Assembly: GCA_035938175.1 (NCBI GenBank)
Contig: DASZHD010000048.1
Span: 1-64,000 of the forward strand
Length of the DNA: 64,000 nucleotides
Direction: 5' to 3'
DNA from: DASRDE01 sp035938175
GTDB lineage: Bacteria > Vulcanimicrobiota > Vulcanimicrobiia > Vulcanimicrobiales > Vulcanimicrobiaceae
Shown: positions 23,430-33,948 of the stretch, piece by piece
Layout: every line of letters starts with the position of its first letter
How positions within the stretch are numbered: position 1 is the first letter of the stretch
Position numbers and translations under genes: made by a program
The notes under the pieces: model-generated
The model's input: the letters and a program-made list of their open reading frames with translations, nothing else
Told to the model about the DNA's origin: nothing
Database searches by the model: none

Positions 23430-25325
23430 ATGTCAACGAATTATGGCGCCGAGCAAATCGAGGTCCTCAAAGGGCTCGAAGCGGTCCGCAAACGACCCGG
23501 TATGTACATCGGCAACACCGCCGAGCGCGGGCTGCACCAATTGGTGTATGAAGCCGTCGATAACGCGGTAGACGAAGCGCTGGCGGGCTACGCCAAGAAC
23601 ATCAAGGTCGTCCTGTACAAAGACGGATCGTGTTCGGTCGAAGACGACGGCCGCGGCATTCCCATCGACATGCACGCCGAAGAGAAGATGCCGGCGGTCG
23701 AAGTGATCATGACGATCCTGCATGCCGGCGGAAAGTTCGGCAAGGGCGGCTACAAGGTTTCGGGCGGTCTGCACGGCGTCGGCATTTCCGTCGTAAACGC
23801 GCTTTCCGAAAAGATGACCACGCGCGTGAAGCGCGACGGCAAGATCTGGGAGATGATGTTCGAGCGCGGCATCACCGTGCAGAAACTCAAAAAAGTCGGC
23901 ACGGCGGAAGGCACCGGAACGCTGCAATGGTTTATGCCCGACCGCGAAATGTTCGAAGTTACCGAGTTTCATTGGGACGTGCTGGCGAAACGTCTGCGGG
24001 AGCTGGCGTTTTTGAACCGCGGGCTCGCGATTACGCTGCGCGACGAGCGCGGCGAACAAGTCCGCGAGCGCACGTTCAAGTTCGACGGCGGCATCGTCTC
24101 GTTCGTGGAATGGCTGAACGAGAAGAAAGACCCGCTGCATCCGATTATCTCCACGCACAACGAGCGCGACGGCGTCGACGTCGAAGTGGCGATGCAGTGG
24201 ACGGACACGTATACCGAAATCATTTCGTCCTACGCCAACAACATCAACACGATCGAAGGCGGCATGCACTTGACCGGCTTCCGCACGGCGATCAGCAATG
24301 CGGTGAACGGCTACGCGAAAAAGCGCGGCATGCTGAAAGAGTCCGAAAGCAATTTGTCTACCGACGATTGCATGGAAGGCCTTACCGCCGTCGTTTCCGT
24401 GAAGTTGGCGGAGCCGCAGTTCGAAGGCCAAACGAAGACCAAACTCGGCAATGCGAGCGTCCGCAACATCGTCTACAGTTTGGTGAACGAGCGCCTCGAT
24501 TTCTTCTTCGAAGAGACGCCGAAAGCGGCGCGCGCGATCATCGACAAGTGCATGCAGGCGCAGCGCGCGCGTGAAGCAGCGAAGAAGGCGCGCGATCTAT
24601 CGCGCCGCAAGAACGCGCTGGAAGGTTCGGGATTGCCGGGCAAGCTCGTCGACTGCAAGAACGGCAACCCGGCCGAGAGCGAAATCTTTTTGGTCGAAGG
24701 TGATTCGGCCGGCGGAACGGCAAAGGGCGGGCGCGATCCCAACACGCAAGCGATCCTTCCGCTGCGCGGCAAGATTCTGAACGTCGAAAAGGCGCGTTTG
24801 GACAAGGTGCTTTCGAACGAAGAGATCCGCACGATGATCACGGCGCTCGGGACCGGCTTCGGCGACGAATTCGACGCCGGCAAACTGCGCTATCACAAGA
24901 TCATCATCATGACGGATGCCGACGTGGACGGATCGCATATCCGTACGCTGCTGCTGACGTTCTTTTACCGGCAGATGAAGCCGCTGGTCGAAGAAGGCTA
25001 TGTCTACATCGCACAGCCGCCGCTCTACGGCGTGCGCAAGGGCAAAAAGCAGTGGTACGCGTTCAGCGAGCCCGAATTGAAGTCGATCATCGGCGAGGAC
25101 GGCAAAGACTTCGTCGTTCAGCAGTACAAGGGTCTGGGCGAAATGGACGCCGAGCAGCTCGCGGAGACGACGATGGAAGTCGGAAACCGCCGCCTCAAAC
25201 GGATCACGGTCGAAGACGCCGTCGAAGCGGAACAGATCTTCACCGACCTGATGGGCGACAAAGTCGAACCGCGTAAGCAATACATCTTCGACTTCGCAAA
25301 GTCGGTGAAGAATCTAGACCTCTAG
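23430..25325 (+). CDS. gyrB: DNA gyrase subunit B
   Basis: GyrB is the ATPase subunit of gyrase. The 631-residue protein has the GHKL ATPase domain (EAVRKRPGMYIGNT, YEAVDNAVDEALAGY, VEDDGRGIPIDMH, GGLHGVGISVVNALS near 111), a transducer region, TOPRIM (EIFLVEGDSAGGTAKGGRD near 415, TDADVDGSHIRTLLLTFFYR near 490) and the tail EPRKQYIFDFAKSVKNLDL. The length fits the short GyrB form without the enterobacterial insertion. ParE is the alternative family but the position and sequence favour GyrB. No good ribosome site precedes the ATG at 23430. Confidence 0.97.
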   Translation: MSTNYGAEQIEVLKGLEAVRKRPGMYIGNTAERGLHQLVYEAVDNAVDEALAGYAKNIKVVLYKDGSCSVEDDGRGIPIDMHAEEKMPAVEVIMTILHAGGKFGKGGYKVSGGLHGVGISVVNALSEKMTTRVKRDGKIWEMMFERGITVQKLKKVGTAEGTGTLQWFMPDREMFEVTEFHWDVLAKRLRELAFLNRGLAITLRDERGEQVRERTFKFDGGIVSFVEWLNEKKDPLHPIISTHNERDGVDVEVAMQWTDTYTEIISSYANNINTIEGGMHLTGFRTAISNAVNGYAKKRGMLKESESNLSTDDCMEGLTAVVSVKLAEPQFEGQTKTKLGNASVRNIVYSLVNERLDFFFEETPKAARAIIDKCMQAQRAREAAKKARDLSRRKNALEGSGLPGKLVDCKNGNPAESEIFLVEGDSAGGTAKGGRDPNTQAILPLRGKILNVEKARLDKVLSNEEIRTMITALGTGFGDEFDAGKLRYHKIIIMTDADVDGSHIRTLLLTFFYRQMKPLVEEGYVYIAQPPLYGVRKGKKQWYAFSEPELKSIIGEDGKDFVVQQYKGLGEMDAEQLAETTMEVGNRRLKRITVEDAVEAEQIFTDLMGDKVEPRKQYIFDFAKSVKNLDL

Positions 25326-25334
25326 TCGCGGCCC

Positions 25335-25354
25335 TGGGCCGCAACAGCGGCCCA
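25335..25354 (+). terminator. Strong hairpin after gyrB
   Basis: TGGGCCGC and GCGGCCCA form a perfect eight-base-pair stem with an AACA loop, ten bases after the gyrB stop and upstream of tamB. There is no T-tract, so it may stabilise the 3' end or weakly terminate. Confidence 0.55.
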
Positions 25355-25448
25355 AACCGTCCGAATTGGGCGCTCGCCGACATAATCGCGATCGGAACGG
25401 CATGCTTTATCTCTGCGTTGCGGGTATAAACCCACGCGGAGGGACCGG

Positions 25449-28400
25449 TTGCGCAGACGGCTCGGAGCCGCGCTTGCGGCGTTGGTGGTCATCGTGCTCG
25501 TGGTGCTCGCAGTTTTTCACAACGGCGCCGCGCGTTTTGCCCTTTCCTCGATCGTGCCGATCGCTACCGGCTATTCGATCTCCAGCAGCGACTTTCGGCT
25601 GGGTTCGAACCACGGCGCGCTGGTGGACGTCCACATCACGCGCGGCGGTGAACCGGTTCTCGACGCGCACCGTATCGACGTCTACTACAGTCTCTCCGAT
25701 CTGCTTCCCGGCAGCAAACACCGGTTCGGCTTGACCGCCATTGCAATCGAGCATCCGCAGATTACGATCGTCCACCATCAGAACGGCACGTACAACGTCG
25801 CCGTTCCGGGCGGCGTCAACAAGCCGTCGCAACCGTCGCGGCCGAACGCCGTGCCGCTCGATTTCACCGTGCGCATCCGCGACGCATCGGTGTCGTTGAT
25901 CGACGAATACCGCTTTTACAAAGGCAGCCGCCGGCAGCGGATCGACGCGATTACCGTGGACGCCTCGATAAACACCGCGAAGCAGACGAGCTACCTCGTT
26001 CAAGGACAATTGGAAGACGGCGGGCCCCAGCCGTTCCGAATGGCCGGCCGCGTCGACTATGTCAGCGGTTTCGCGCTCCACCACGTGACCGTGCGCGCAA
26101 TCCCGATTTCGACGATCGGGAATTACTTCATCAACTCCGCCGCCGCGCATATCTTGAACGGAACCGTCCGCAACTTCGACATGCAAGCGTGGGCGTTCGG
26201 TGCGTCGTCGCATCTTTCCGGAGGCGGCCGGCTGGTGGACGGCAAGATGGCCGTGGCGAGTTTGGATGCGCCGATAGAACATATCAACGGTCCGATCGGC
26301 GTTTTCGATTCCGGTTTTGCCGCGCAGCGGATGAGTGCGACCGTCGGCCACATTCCGATCGTGTTTTCCGGCGGAATATTCGATTTCAGCAATCCGCAAT
26401 TTCGCTTGGGCGTGCTCGGCCACGGCGATTTGAGCAACTTGAAGGAAGTGGCGCACTTCGCGAACGGTTTGCCGATCACCGGCGGCGTGAAAATTCATGC
26501 GTTGATCGAAGGGAGCATCTCGGATCCGATCTTGATGATCGGGTTCAATGGTCAGCGCTTCAACTATCAGCGCGTGCCCATCGATCTTCCGCACGGCGAC
26601 GTGGCGCTCTACCGCGGCAATCTGATCGTGCTGCCCTTCCACGGCTACTATAGCGGCATAAAGATGCACATCGAGGGCAACCTGCAGCTCGGGCGCACGG
26701 TAAACAGCGTCCTGGCGCTGCATGCGGTGGGATCGTCCTCGCACATCCCCTACCTGAGCGGCATGATTCCACCGCAGCCGGTGCTGACCGAAGTGCTGAT
26801 GACGGGCGTCGATCTCAAAGTGAACGCGCGGGGATATCTGCTCTCGCTGCGCGGCGCTCAGAACGCAAGCGGTTTCTATTCGATCGATCAATACGGAAAC
26901 GGCGGCTTCGGGCCGATTGCGCTTCGCGCGCCCGACGGCGGATCGCTGGTCGCGGCGTTCGCGCTGGATCGTCCGCACGGAACGAGCGCATTTTGGGCAT
27001 CCGCACACGGGCTGCGGATCTATCAGCCCAAGCCGGTCGTTCTAGCAGGCGTTGCTATTCCGGAGTTGCCGCCGATGGACGCGCGCGTGATCTCGGCCGA
27101 CATGGCGGGAACGGGCTCGGCGAACAACGTCGTGATCGGCGGGCATGCGTTGATGTCGCCGGCGACGATCTCCGGCGTGCCGTTCAACACGATCGACGCG
27201 AAGTTCGCCGGGCCGTTCGCCGCTTCGCAGATCAGCAGCGTGCACGCCGACGGACCGTGGGGAACCTTCAACGGCGGCGGGACGTTTGCGCCCAACCTGA
27301 TCGTCGCGCGCGGAAATTACCGCGGAACGTTCGACGGTTTGCACATGTTCCTCGGGAGTTTCCCGGTGCACGGCAGCATCAGCGGCACGATGGGCATCGC
27401 GATCGCGCAGAACACGATCTTCGTGCAAGCACAAAACGCCCAACTGCAAAACGCCACGATGCACGGGATTCCCGTGCAGAGCGTCACCGGCACGATGTCC
27501 TACGACAACGGCATCCTGCGCGTGTACTCGGCGCAGGCGCGCTCCGCAGGCGGAACGGTGGTTGCCGCCGGCAGCTTTGCGACCGGGCCGACGACGCAGC
27601 GTACGCGGCTTGCGATCGCAACGACCGCACTCGACGCGGGCGCACTGCACGGCGGATTCGGCGTGCCGATATCGGGCGGGTCACTTCGTGCCGTCGGCGC
27701 GATCACGCCGGGTACGGTGATTCCGGGTGTCGACGCGGGGATGGTGTTGCAGCGCGGAACCGCGGCGGGATACGGCCCGTTTGAAACGACGGCCGACGTC
27801 ACCATTTCCGGCGACAGCCTGCACATTCGCAACGCCGTGGCGGGTCTGGGCACGACGTTCGCGGACGTCGACGGCACGATTGGAAATCTGGCCGGCGGCG
27901 TACCTTTATATGACCTTTCGGCCGACGTGCCGGTCGGGCAGATTGCGCCGATGGCGCAATTGGCGCGCGTGCCGACGTTTCATGCGGACGGCAGCTTCGA
28001 AGGGCACGTGCGCATCGGCGGAAGCGGAACCGCGCCGGCGATTCACGGGACGGTCGCCGTTCCGGTCGGTGAGGTCAACGGACTCGGATTTAGGGACGCG
28101 CAGGCGCGTATCGCCGTGAGCGCGGCCGGCGCATCCGCGCAACAGGCGTCGGTGCAGATCGGCGACACGACCGCGCACTTCTCCGCAACGGTAACAAAGG
28201 ACGAAACCGCGTTCTCGATGCGCTCGCCGAATGCCGACCTCTCCGATTTCAACGATTTCTTCAATACGGGCGACACCTTGTCGGGCAAAGGGCCGTTTTC
28301 GCTTTCGTTCTCGCACTTTGCAAATCTCACGTACACGTCAGGCGATATCGATATCAAAGGTCTGCGGTACCGCCGCTTTCCGATCGGCGATACCGACGCG

Positions 28401-30671
28401 GATTGGTCCGGACTACGCAACATGGTGCAGGGGCGCGTCCGCATCGGCGGCGACCAAGGTCAATTTGCCGCCTCCGGAACGATCGGGCTCTTTCCGTCTA
28501 ATCAACTGAGCAAATTGATCGAGCAATCGCGTTACGATATCAACGCAACGCTCAGCAATTTCAACCTGACGACGTGGCTGCCGGCACTGGGATTTCCGCA
28601 ACTTCCCGTGACGGGACGCATCCTGGGGGCGGCGCAGATCCGCGGGAGTTATCCGCACATCGCGGTTTCCGGTAACGCGTCGATTCGCGACGGCACGATC
28701 GGACCGCTGGCAATCGACGAGGGTTCGCTCTCGGCGCGGACCGTTCCGGGCGATCGGATTGCGGTGACCGATATGCGCTTTGCGCTTGCGGGGTTACAAG
28801 CGACGGGATTTGGGGACTTCGGTTTAACGCCGACCGCACCGATGCACGTGCAGATCCACGCCGTTACCACGGATTTACCGCGGTTGGTGGCGCAAGCCTC
28901 GAAGAAACGCGTGGATCTGACCGGCCGTTTTGAAACGACGCTTTCGCTCGGGGGTTCGTTCCGATCGCCGGCATTTTCGGCGGGCGTCGATGCTAGCAAC
29001 GTGCACGCGTACGGTCTGTCGATACCGTCGTTCGTCGGGCAAATGCAGCTGAACAATCGCGACCTGGTCGTGCGCAATGCGGAAATCGCGTTCGAGAAAG
29101 GAACCGCGTCCATCGCCGGCGCGTTGCCGCTGCAGTTGCAGCCGTTTGCTTTCGGTCCGCCCTCGGCTCCGATTGCGATGGACCTGACCGCCGACGGAGT
29201 CGATCTTTCCGCGTTCGCACCGATCATCGGCAACAATACGAAACTCTCCGGCACCTTGACCGGACATCTGGGCATCAACGGCACGGTGCGCGATCCGCGC
29301 ATTTTCGGACAACTCGGCGCCACGAACGTGACGTACACGAGCGCCTTGGAAACAACGCCGATTACCAACACTGTTGCGGAGCTGAGTTTCGACGGCACCC
29401 ATGCCACACTCGACCGGCTTCACGCGCAGCTCGGCAGTGGAACGGTGGACGGCTCGGGTTCATTGAACTTCGGCGGCGGCTTGAACGGCGGCCCGCTGGG
29501 CTATGCGATCTCGCTGACGAGCCGCGGAGCGCAGCTCAGCCTGCCGCAATACGGAGCCGGCACATTTGATTCCGCGCTTACGCTGCAGCGCACGCCCGGC
29601 CAGCTCGCGCAGCTCCGCGGAAAAGTCGGCATCACGGACGCGGTATTGCCGTTCAATACATTCCTGCAATTCGGCGGCGGAAGCGGCGGCGCGAGCGCCG
29701 GTCCGCCGTTCAATCTCGGATTCGATCTCGCGATCAACGCCGGACGAAACGTCCGCGTGCGCGGCGGCGGAGCGGGAATATTCGGCCTGGACATTTCCGG
29801 TCAAGGCAGCGCGCTCTTGGCCGGCACGCTGCAGCACCCGACGCTCTCCGGCGCGTTCGATTCCACGGGCGGTACGCTGACGTATATCGATCACGCATTT
29901 CGGGTCCAAAGAGGCAGCGTTACGTTCGATCCGGCCGGCGGCGTGATCCCGAATATCTTTGCGGTCGCCACGACCCACGTCACGAATCCGGATCCGGACA
30001 CGTCGCGCAATCCCACCGGTTCGGCGGACATCACCGTAACGGTGACCGGCCCGGTCACCTCGCCGAAACTTGCATTCCAATCGAGCCCGCCCGGTTACAC
30101 GGATCAGCAAATCATCGCCTTGCTGCTTCCGCTCGGCGGCTTGGTGGGTCCGATTCAATTCACCGATACGGGCGTGATTCTGCCGGCGAATCAATTGAAC
30201 GGTGCACCGGCTCCGGGCACCGGCGCAATCCTTCCGAACATTCTGGTGCGCCGTGAAAACGGCACGCTGACCGTCGGGCAAGAAGCGTTCAACATCCTGA
30301 ACGCGCAGTTCACCTCCGGCCTCATCGCGCCGGTCGAGAACGTGCTCGGCAACACGCTCGGCCTATCCGACGTAAATCTGACCGTGGATTACAGCGGAAA
30401 CGTCGGCGTGAACCTGCGCCGGCTGCTCGGCCAGAACTTCTACGCGATCTACGGCACCACGTTCGGGTATCCGATCCGGCAGACGTTCGGGTTCGATTAT
30501 CAGCCGAATTCGTTCACCTCGGCGCAGTTCACGATGTTCTTTCAGCAGGGGCTGACGCCGCTCTTCACGGCCAGTCCGAACCTGACGCTCTCCACGAACC
30601 CTCGCGTGACCGCGGGGCAGGCCGTCCAGGGCGAGAACGGCTTCACGTTCTTGTATCAACGTCTGTTTTAG
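25449..30671 (+). CDS. tamB: TamB/AsmA-like outer-membrane biogenesis protein
   Basis: The 1740-residue protein starts with TTG after a GGAGGG site (MRRRLGAALAALVVIVLVVLAVF, one N-terminal membrane anchor at about 7-24) and continues as a very long beta-rich periplasmic region. Repeated G-x-x-x-I-x-G and hydrophobic strand patterns are typical of AsmA/TamB bridge proteins. The last ~350 residues (ADITVTVTGPVTSPKLAFQSSPPGYTDQQIIALLL onward, ending FTFLYQRLF) correspond to the TamB C-terminal domain that meets the outer-membrane barrel. TamB-like proteins are thought to move phospholipid between membranes. bamA follows after 178 bp; no separate tamA is present here. Confidence 0.9.
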   Translation: MRRRLGAALAALVVIVLVVLAVFHNGAARFALSSIVPIATGYSISSSDFRLGSNHGALVDVHITRGGEPVLDAHRIDVYYSLSDLLPGSKHRFGLTAIAIEHPQITIVHHQNGTYNVAVPGGVNKPSQPSRPNAVPLDFTVRIRDASVSLIDEYRFYKGSRRQRIDAITVDASINTAKQTSYLVQGQLEDGGPQPFRMAGRVDYVSGFALHHVTVRAIPISTIGNYFINSAAAHILNGTVRNFDMQAWAFGASSHLSGGGRLVDGKMAVASLDAPIEHINGPIGVFDSGFAAQRMSATVGHIPIVFSGGIFDFSNPQFRLGVLGHGDLSNLKEVAHFANGLPITGGVKIHALIEGSISDPILMIGFNGQRFNYQRVPIDLPHGDVALYRGNLIVLPFHGYYSGIKMHIEGNLQLGRTVNSVLALHAVGSSSHIPYLSGMIPPQPVLTEVLMTGVDLKVNARGYLLSLRGAQNASGFYSIDQYGNGGFGPIALRAPDGGSLVAAFALDRPHGTSAFWASAHGLRIYQPKPVVLAGVAIPELPPMDARVISADMAGTGSANNVVIGGHALMSPATISGVPFNTIDAKFAGPFAASQISSVHADGPWGTFNGGGTFAPNLIVARGNYRGTFDGLHMFLGSFPVHGSISGTMGIAIAQNTIFVQAQNAQLQNATMHGIPVQSVTGTMSYDNGILRVYSAQARSAGGTVVAAGSFATGPTTQRTRLAIATTALDAGALHGGFGVPISGGSLRAVGAITPGTVIPGVDAGMVLQRGTAAGYGPFETTADVTISGDSLHIRNAVAGLGTTFADVDGTIGNLAGGVPLYDLSADVPVGQIAPMAQLARVPTFHADGSFEGHVRIGGSGTAPAIHGTVAVPVGEVNGLGFRDAQARIAVSAAGASAQQASVQIGDTTAHFSATVTKDETAFSMRSPNADLSDFNDFFNTGDTLSGKGPFSLSFSHFANLTYTSGDIDIKGLRYRRFPIGDTDADWSGLRNMVQGRVRIGGDQGQFAASGTIGLFPSNQLSKLIEQSRYDINATLSNFNLTTWLPALGFPQLPVTGRILGAAQIRGSYPHIAVSGNASIRDGTIGPLAIDEGSLSARTVPGDRIAVTDMRFALAGLQATGFGDFGLTPTAPMHVQIHAVTTDLPRLVAQASKKRVDLTGRFETTLSLGGSFRSPAFSAGVDASNVHAYGLSIPSFVGQMQLNNRDLVVRNAEIAFEKGTASIAGALPLQLQPFAFGPPSAPIAMDLTADGVDLSAFAPIIGNNTKLSGTLTGHLGINGTVRDPRIFGQLGATNVTYTSALETTPITNTVAELSFDGTHATLDRLHAQLGSGTVDGSGSLNFGGGLNGGPLGYAISLTSRGAQLSLPQYGAGTFDSALTLQRTPGQLAQLRGKVGITDAVLPFNTFLQFGGGSGGASAGPPFNLGFDLAINAGRNVRVRGGGAGIFGLDISGQGSALLAGTLQHPTLSGAFDSTGGTLTYIDHAFRVQRGSVTFDPAGGVIPNIFAVATTHVTNPDPDTSRNPTGSADITVTVTGPVTSPKLAFQSSPPGYTDQQIIALLLPLGGLVGPIQFTDTGVILPANQLNGAPAPGTGAILPNILVRRENGTLTVGQEAFNILNAQFTSGLIAPVENVLGNTLGLSDVNLTVDYSGNVGVNLRRLLGQNFYAIYGTTFGYPIRQTFGFDYQPNSFTSAQFTMFFQQGLTPLFTASPNLTLSTNPRVTAGQAVQGENGFTFLYQRLF

Positions 30672-30849
30672 CAAACGGACGCCGCTCCCGTGGGGCCGGG
30701 GACGCCGTGCCCGCCGCGCCGGGCCGCAAGGACACGACCCCGCCACCGCGAACACGCGGGGCGGGTCGAAACGGCGCGTACTCCGGACGCGTTACAGTGC
30801 TAACGCCACGAGCGTTGGACCATCGAACTCTCATAGGGAAAGATTTTTG

Positions 30850-33117
30850 ATGACCTCTAGCCTCCGGCGTGCGCGCGGCGCGCTCCACCGGTGTGCGGGC
30901 GCGCTGCTCGTACTTTCACTCATGATGTTGGTCGCGCCGATGCCGGCGCGTTCGGCAGGCGCACCGTCAATCGTGTCGGTCGACGTCTCCGGTAACGCGC
31001 ACGTTCCGACGCAAACGATCATGGGCGTGATCCAGGCGCGGCCGGGACAACCGTACAACCCGCAGGTCGTGCAAGCGGATTTGCAGCGCATTTTCGCGTT
31101 GGGCTATTTTGCCGACCAAGCGGCGCCGCTGATCCGCCAGCGGCCGGGCGGTATAGCGATCACGTATCGCGTTATCGAGAACCCGGTGGTCACCAAGATC
31201 GCATTCACGGGCAACACTCACGTGCCGGCGGACACGCTGCTGGCGCTGATGGACACGTCCGTGGGCCAAGTGCTCAACACGAATACGCTGCGCCAAGACT
31301 TCCTGAAGATCAATTCGTACTACGACCGCATCGGCTACGGCGGCCAGCTTACGACGCACGTCGTCAACTTGAACATCGATCCGCGCAGCGGCGCGCTGAC
31401 GATCGATCTGCGCGAAGGCCTGACCATTACCGAAGTCGACATCGGCGGCGATCCGCTCTTGTTGCCCCGCGTCATTCAGCCGGTGCTGACGGCGAAGCCC
31501 GGCGCCGAGTACTCGGACACGATGCGCGACAAGGATTTCCAAGCGGTCAAGGACTTGTACGACAAGTACAACTTGATTCTCGGTGACGCGGAAGGCGGCA
31601 TCGATCCCGCATCGATCGATCCGAAAGCCGGAACGGCGAAAGTCAAATACGACTTCTATATTGCGCGCGTCGGTCTGGTACAGATCACCGGCAATACGAA
31701 GACGAAAGATCAAGTGATCCGGCGCGAGCTTTCCGAGCGGCCCGGTTTCATTTTGACGAAGAACGGCGTCCAGCGCGATCTCGAGCGGCTGAACAACACC
31801 GGCTTTTTCTCGAAAGTCGACGTGAATCCGAAACCGTGTCCGGAGGAGATGACCAAGAAAGATCCCGGCTGCCTCGTCTTGGATTGGGTCGTAACCGAAC
31901 AGAAAACCGCGCAGGCGTCGGTGGGCGCCGGTTACTCGGGCGGCATCACCGGTCAAGGTCTCTACGGCACGCTCGGCTATTCGGATACGAATCTCCACGG
32001 AACCGGCAACGGCGTCTCGGTGCAGTTCGAGCGCGGCGCGCGCAGCTACGTCTCGCAGGCGCAAGTGACGATTCCGTACGTCGGCAACACGCCGCAGTCG
32101 CAGAAGTATAGTTTCGGCGCGACGCTCTTCACGAACGGCTACACGTACTTCTATCCGATTTACACGACGTCGCTGACGGCGTTGCCGTCCGGCAGCGCCA
32201 CGCCCGCGCCCATTCCCGTCACGCTGGTGCAAACCGCAAATAGCCAACAGGTTCCGGGCGTTGCCGCTACGAGTACGGCAAAGTCGCTGGGCGCGAGCGT
32301 GCAAGTCGGGCGCCGGCTGACGGATTTCGTGACCGCGAGCATCGGCCTGAGCGCCGAGCGCGTTACGAGCAGCACGTCCGTGCCGACGCCGTACTACTTC
32401 CCGTCGGCGCAGCCCAACGTGCTGGTGGGACCGACGCCGGGGCCGTTCAGCACGGCAAGCAACACCGGTACGATCGGCATCGTCGCAACCTCGCTTGCGT
32501 ACATCAACACCGGGCAGCCGTACGCGCTCAACTCGGTAACGCTGGGGCTGGGAACCAACTCCGCAGCAACCCTGGACGACATCTTCAATCCGCGGCGCGG
32601 ACAGACGATTCAGCTGAATGAAACGTTGTCGGATCCGTCGATCGGCTCGAATTTCCGCTACACGCAAACCGCGCTGGACGTCGCGAAGTTTTTCCCCGTG
32701 CTCAAAACGGCGACGTTTGCGATTCACGGCCAAGGCCGCATCTCCACCGGCGTGATCCCGCCCAGCGTGCTATACACATTTTCGGACCAGCAGCTGCGCG
32801 GGTATAACAGCGTCTTTTACGGCACCGACACGCTGCTCGGGCAAGCGGAATTGCGTTATCCGCTTACCGCCGATCGCAAGTTCGGTTTGGCGTTCTTCGT
32901 CGACGACGGCGGCTACCGGATTCGCGGCGCGCAGCCGGTGCTCGATCCGTACACGAACCGGATCGTCGGCTATCCGGCGCAATGGTCGTTCCGCGGCGAC
33001 TACGGCGTCGGCTTGCGCTTCGACGTTCCGCAACTCGGTTTGCACACGATCCGCATCGACTTTGCGAAGGGCGCCTATGGAACGCACACCAGCTTCGGCA
33101 TAGGCCAGAGCTTCTAG
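30850..33117 (+). CDS. bamA: Outer-membrane protein assembly factor BamA
   Basis: BamA folds beta-barrels into the outer membrane. The 755-residue protein has a signal peptide (about 1-36, ending PARSA), then four POTRA modules. These begin near PSIVSVDVSGNAHVPTQTI, VVTKIAFTGNTHVPADTLL, LTITEVDIGGDPLLLPRVI and VGLVQITGNTKTKDQVIRRELS. A C-terminal 16-strand barrel starts near 355 (ASVGAGYSGGITGQGLYGTLGYSDTNLHG) and ends GIGQSF with the terminal aromatic residue. E. coli BamA has five POTRAs; four here is my count by eye. ATG 30850 is preferred over TTG 30847. AGGGAAAG lies upstream. Confidence 0.96.
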   Translation: MTSSLRRARGALHRCAGALLVLSLMMLVAPMPARSAGAPSIVSVDVSGNAHVPTQTIMGVIQARPGQPYNPQVVQADLQRIFALGYFADQAAPLIRQRPGGIAITYRVIENPVVTKIAFTGNTHVPADTLLALMDTSVGQVLNTNTLRQDFLKINSYYDRIGYGGQLTTHVVNLNIDPRSGALTIDLREGLTITEVDIGGDPLLLPRVIQPVLTAKPGAEYSDTMRDKDFQAVKDLYDKYNLILGDAEGGIDPASIDPKAGTAKVKYDFYIARVGLVQITGNTKTKDQVIRRELSERPGFILTKNGVQRDLERLNNTGFFSKVDVNPKPCPEEMTKKDPGCLVLDWVVTEQKTAQASVGAGYSGGITGQGLYGTLGYSDTNLHGTGNGVSVQFERGARSYVSQAQVTIPYVGNTPQSQKYSFGATLFTNGYTYFYPIYTTSLTALPSGSATPAPIPVTLVQTANSQQVPGVAATSTAKSLGASVQVGRRLTDFVTASIGLSAERVTSSTSVPTPYYFPSAQPNVLVGPTPGPFSTASNTGTIGIVATSLAYINTGQPYALNSVTLGLGTNSAATLDDIFNPRRGQTIQLNETLSDPSIGSNFRYTQTALDVAKFFPVLKTATFAIHGQGRISTGVIPPSVLYTFSDQQLRGYNSVFYGTDTLLGQAELRYPLTADRKFGLAFFVDDGGYRIRGAQPVLDPYTNRIVGYPAQWSFRGDYGVGLRFDVPQLGLHTIRIDFAKGAYGTHTSFGIGQSF

Positions 33118-33147
33118 TTTAGTAAGGAGAACGTCCTTAAGGGACCC

Positions 33148-33948
33148 ATGAACATTCGGAAAACCATTTCACTCGCCGTACTCATCGCGCTCGCTTTTGC
33201 GGCGGCTCCGTGCGCAATCGCCGCCGACCTTACCGACGTCGGCTTCATCGATCAAGCGGCGATCGGCGCGCTGCCGCAATTTCAACGCGCGAACGCGCAG
33301 GTTGCGCAATACAAGAGCCAGCTCGACGCGCAGTACGCGGCGGCCGCGCGCGGCAAGTCGCAGTCCGATCAGCAGCGCCTAGCCGGCCCGTATCAGGAAA
33401 AATTCTTCAACCGGCAGCGTGAAGTGCTGGGACCGCTCTTTGCACGCGCGCAGGCCGCGATCGCGCAGACGGCGTCGAATCAGAAACTCTCCGTGGTCGT
33501 CGACAAACGCATCGTCGTGTACGGCGGTCAGGACATCACCAAGAGCGTCATCGATCTGATCAACGAACCCGGAGTGGTCGTTCCGCCGACGGCGACGCCG
33601 CCGCCCTCGGAGATCGGATTCGTGGATCAGGGGCAAATCGATCAAGTTCCCAAGATCAAGCAGGCCAACGACGATTTCGTCAAGTTTGCGGCGGCGCAGC
33701 GTCAGAACGCGATCAAAGACATGCAAGGCGCCAAGAACAATCCGCAGCAGCAGCAGCAGATTTTTCAGCGGTACCAGAAAGTGGTGAGCGACCAACAGGA
33801 CAAGACGCTCAAACCGCTGGTCGATCAGACACGCGGCGCAATCGCGAAGGTCGCGCAGCAGAAGTCGTTGATCCTGGTCGTCGATCGTTCGGATGTCATT
33901 TACGGGGGCATGGACATCACGCAGGATGTCCAGAATGCGCTCAAGTAA
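33148..33948 (+). CDS. Periplasmic OmpH/Skp-like chaperone, two fused modules
   Basis: The 266-residue protein has a signal peptide (ISLAVLIALAFAAAPCAIAA) and two tandem OmpH-type modules. Module 1 (about 31-135) runs from VGFIDQAAIGALPQFQ to LSVVVDKRIVVYGGQDIT, and module 2 (about 152-266) runs from IGFVDQGQIDQVPKIKQ to LILVVDRSDVIYGGMDIT. Each begins with a Skp-type strand, continues as a glutamine-rich coiled coil, and closes with a strand ending VxYGGxDIT. Skp/OmpH proteins hold unfolded outer-membrane proteins in the periplasm. It follows bamA directly, as in many diderm genomes, and overlaps the next gene by 14 bp. Confidence 0.9.
   Translation: MNIRKTISLAVLIALAFAAAPCAIAADLTDVGFIDQAAIGALPQFQRANAQVAQYKSQLDAQYAAAARGKSQSDQQRLAGPYQEKFFNRQREVLGPLFARAQAAIAQTASNQKLSVVVDKRIVVYGGQDITKSVIDLINEPGVVVPPTATPPPSEIGFVDQGQIDQVPKIKQANDDFVKFAAAQRQNAIKDMQGAKNNPQQQQQIFQRYQKVVSDQQDKTLKPLVDQTRGAIAKVAQQKSLILVVDRSDVIYGGMDITQDVQNALK

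Noticed and set aside
25407..27008. 533-codon minus-strand frame opposite tamB
   Set aside because: Sequence is His/Arg/Asp-rich noise, no start signal, and covers a strongly supported conserved gene; likewise 30967-32733, 37239-39287 and 44642-46321 opposite bamA, lpx and lpt genes.
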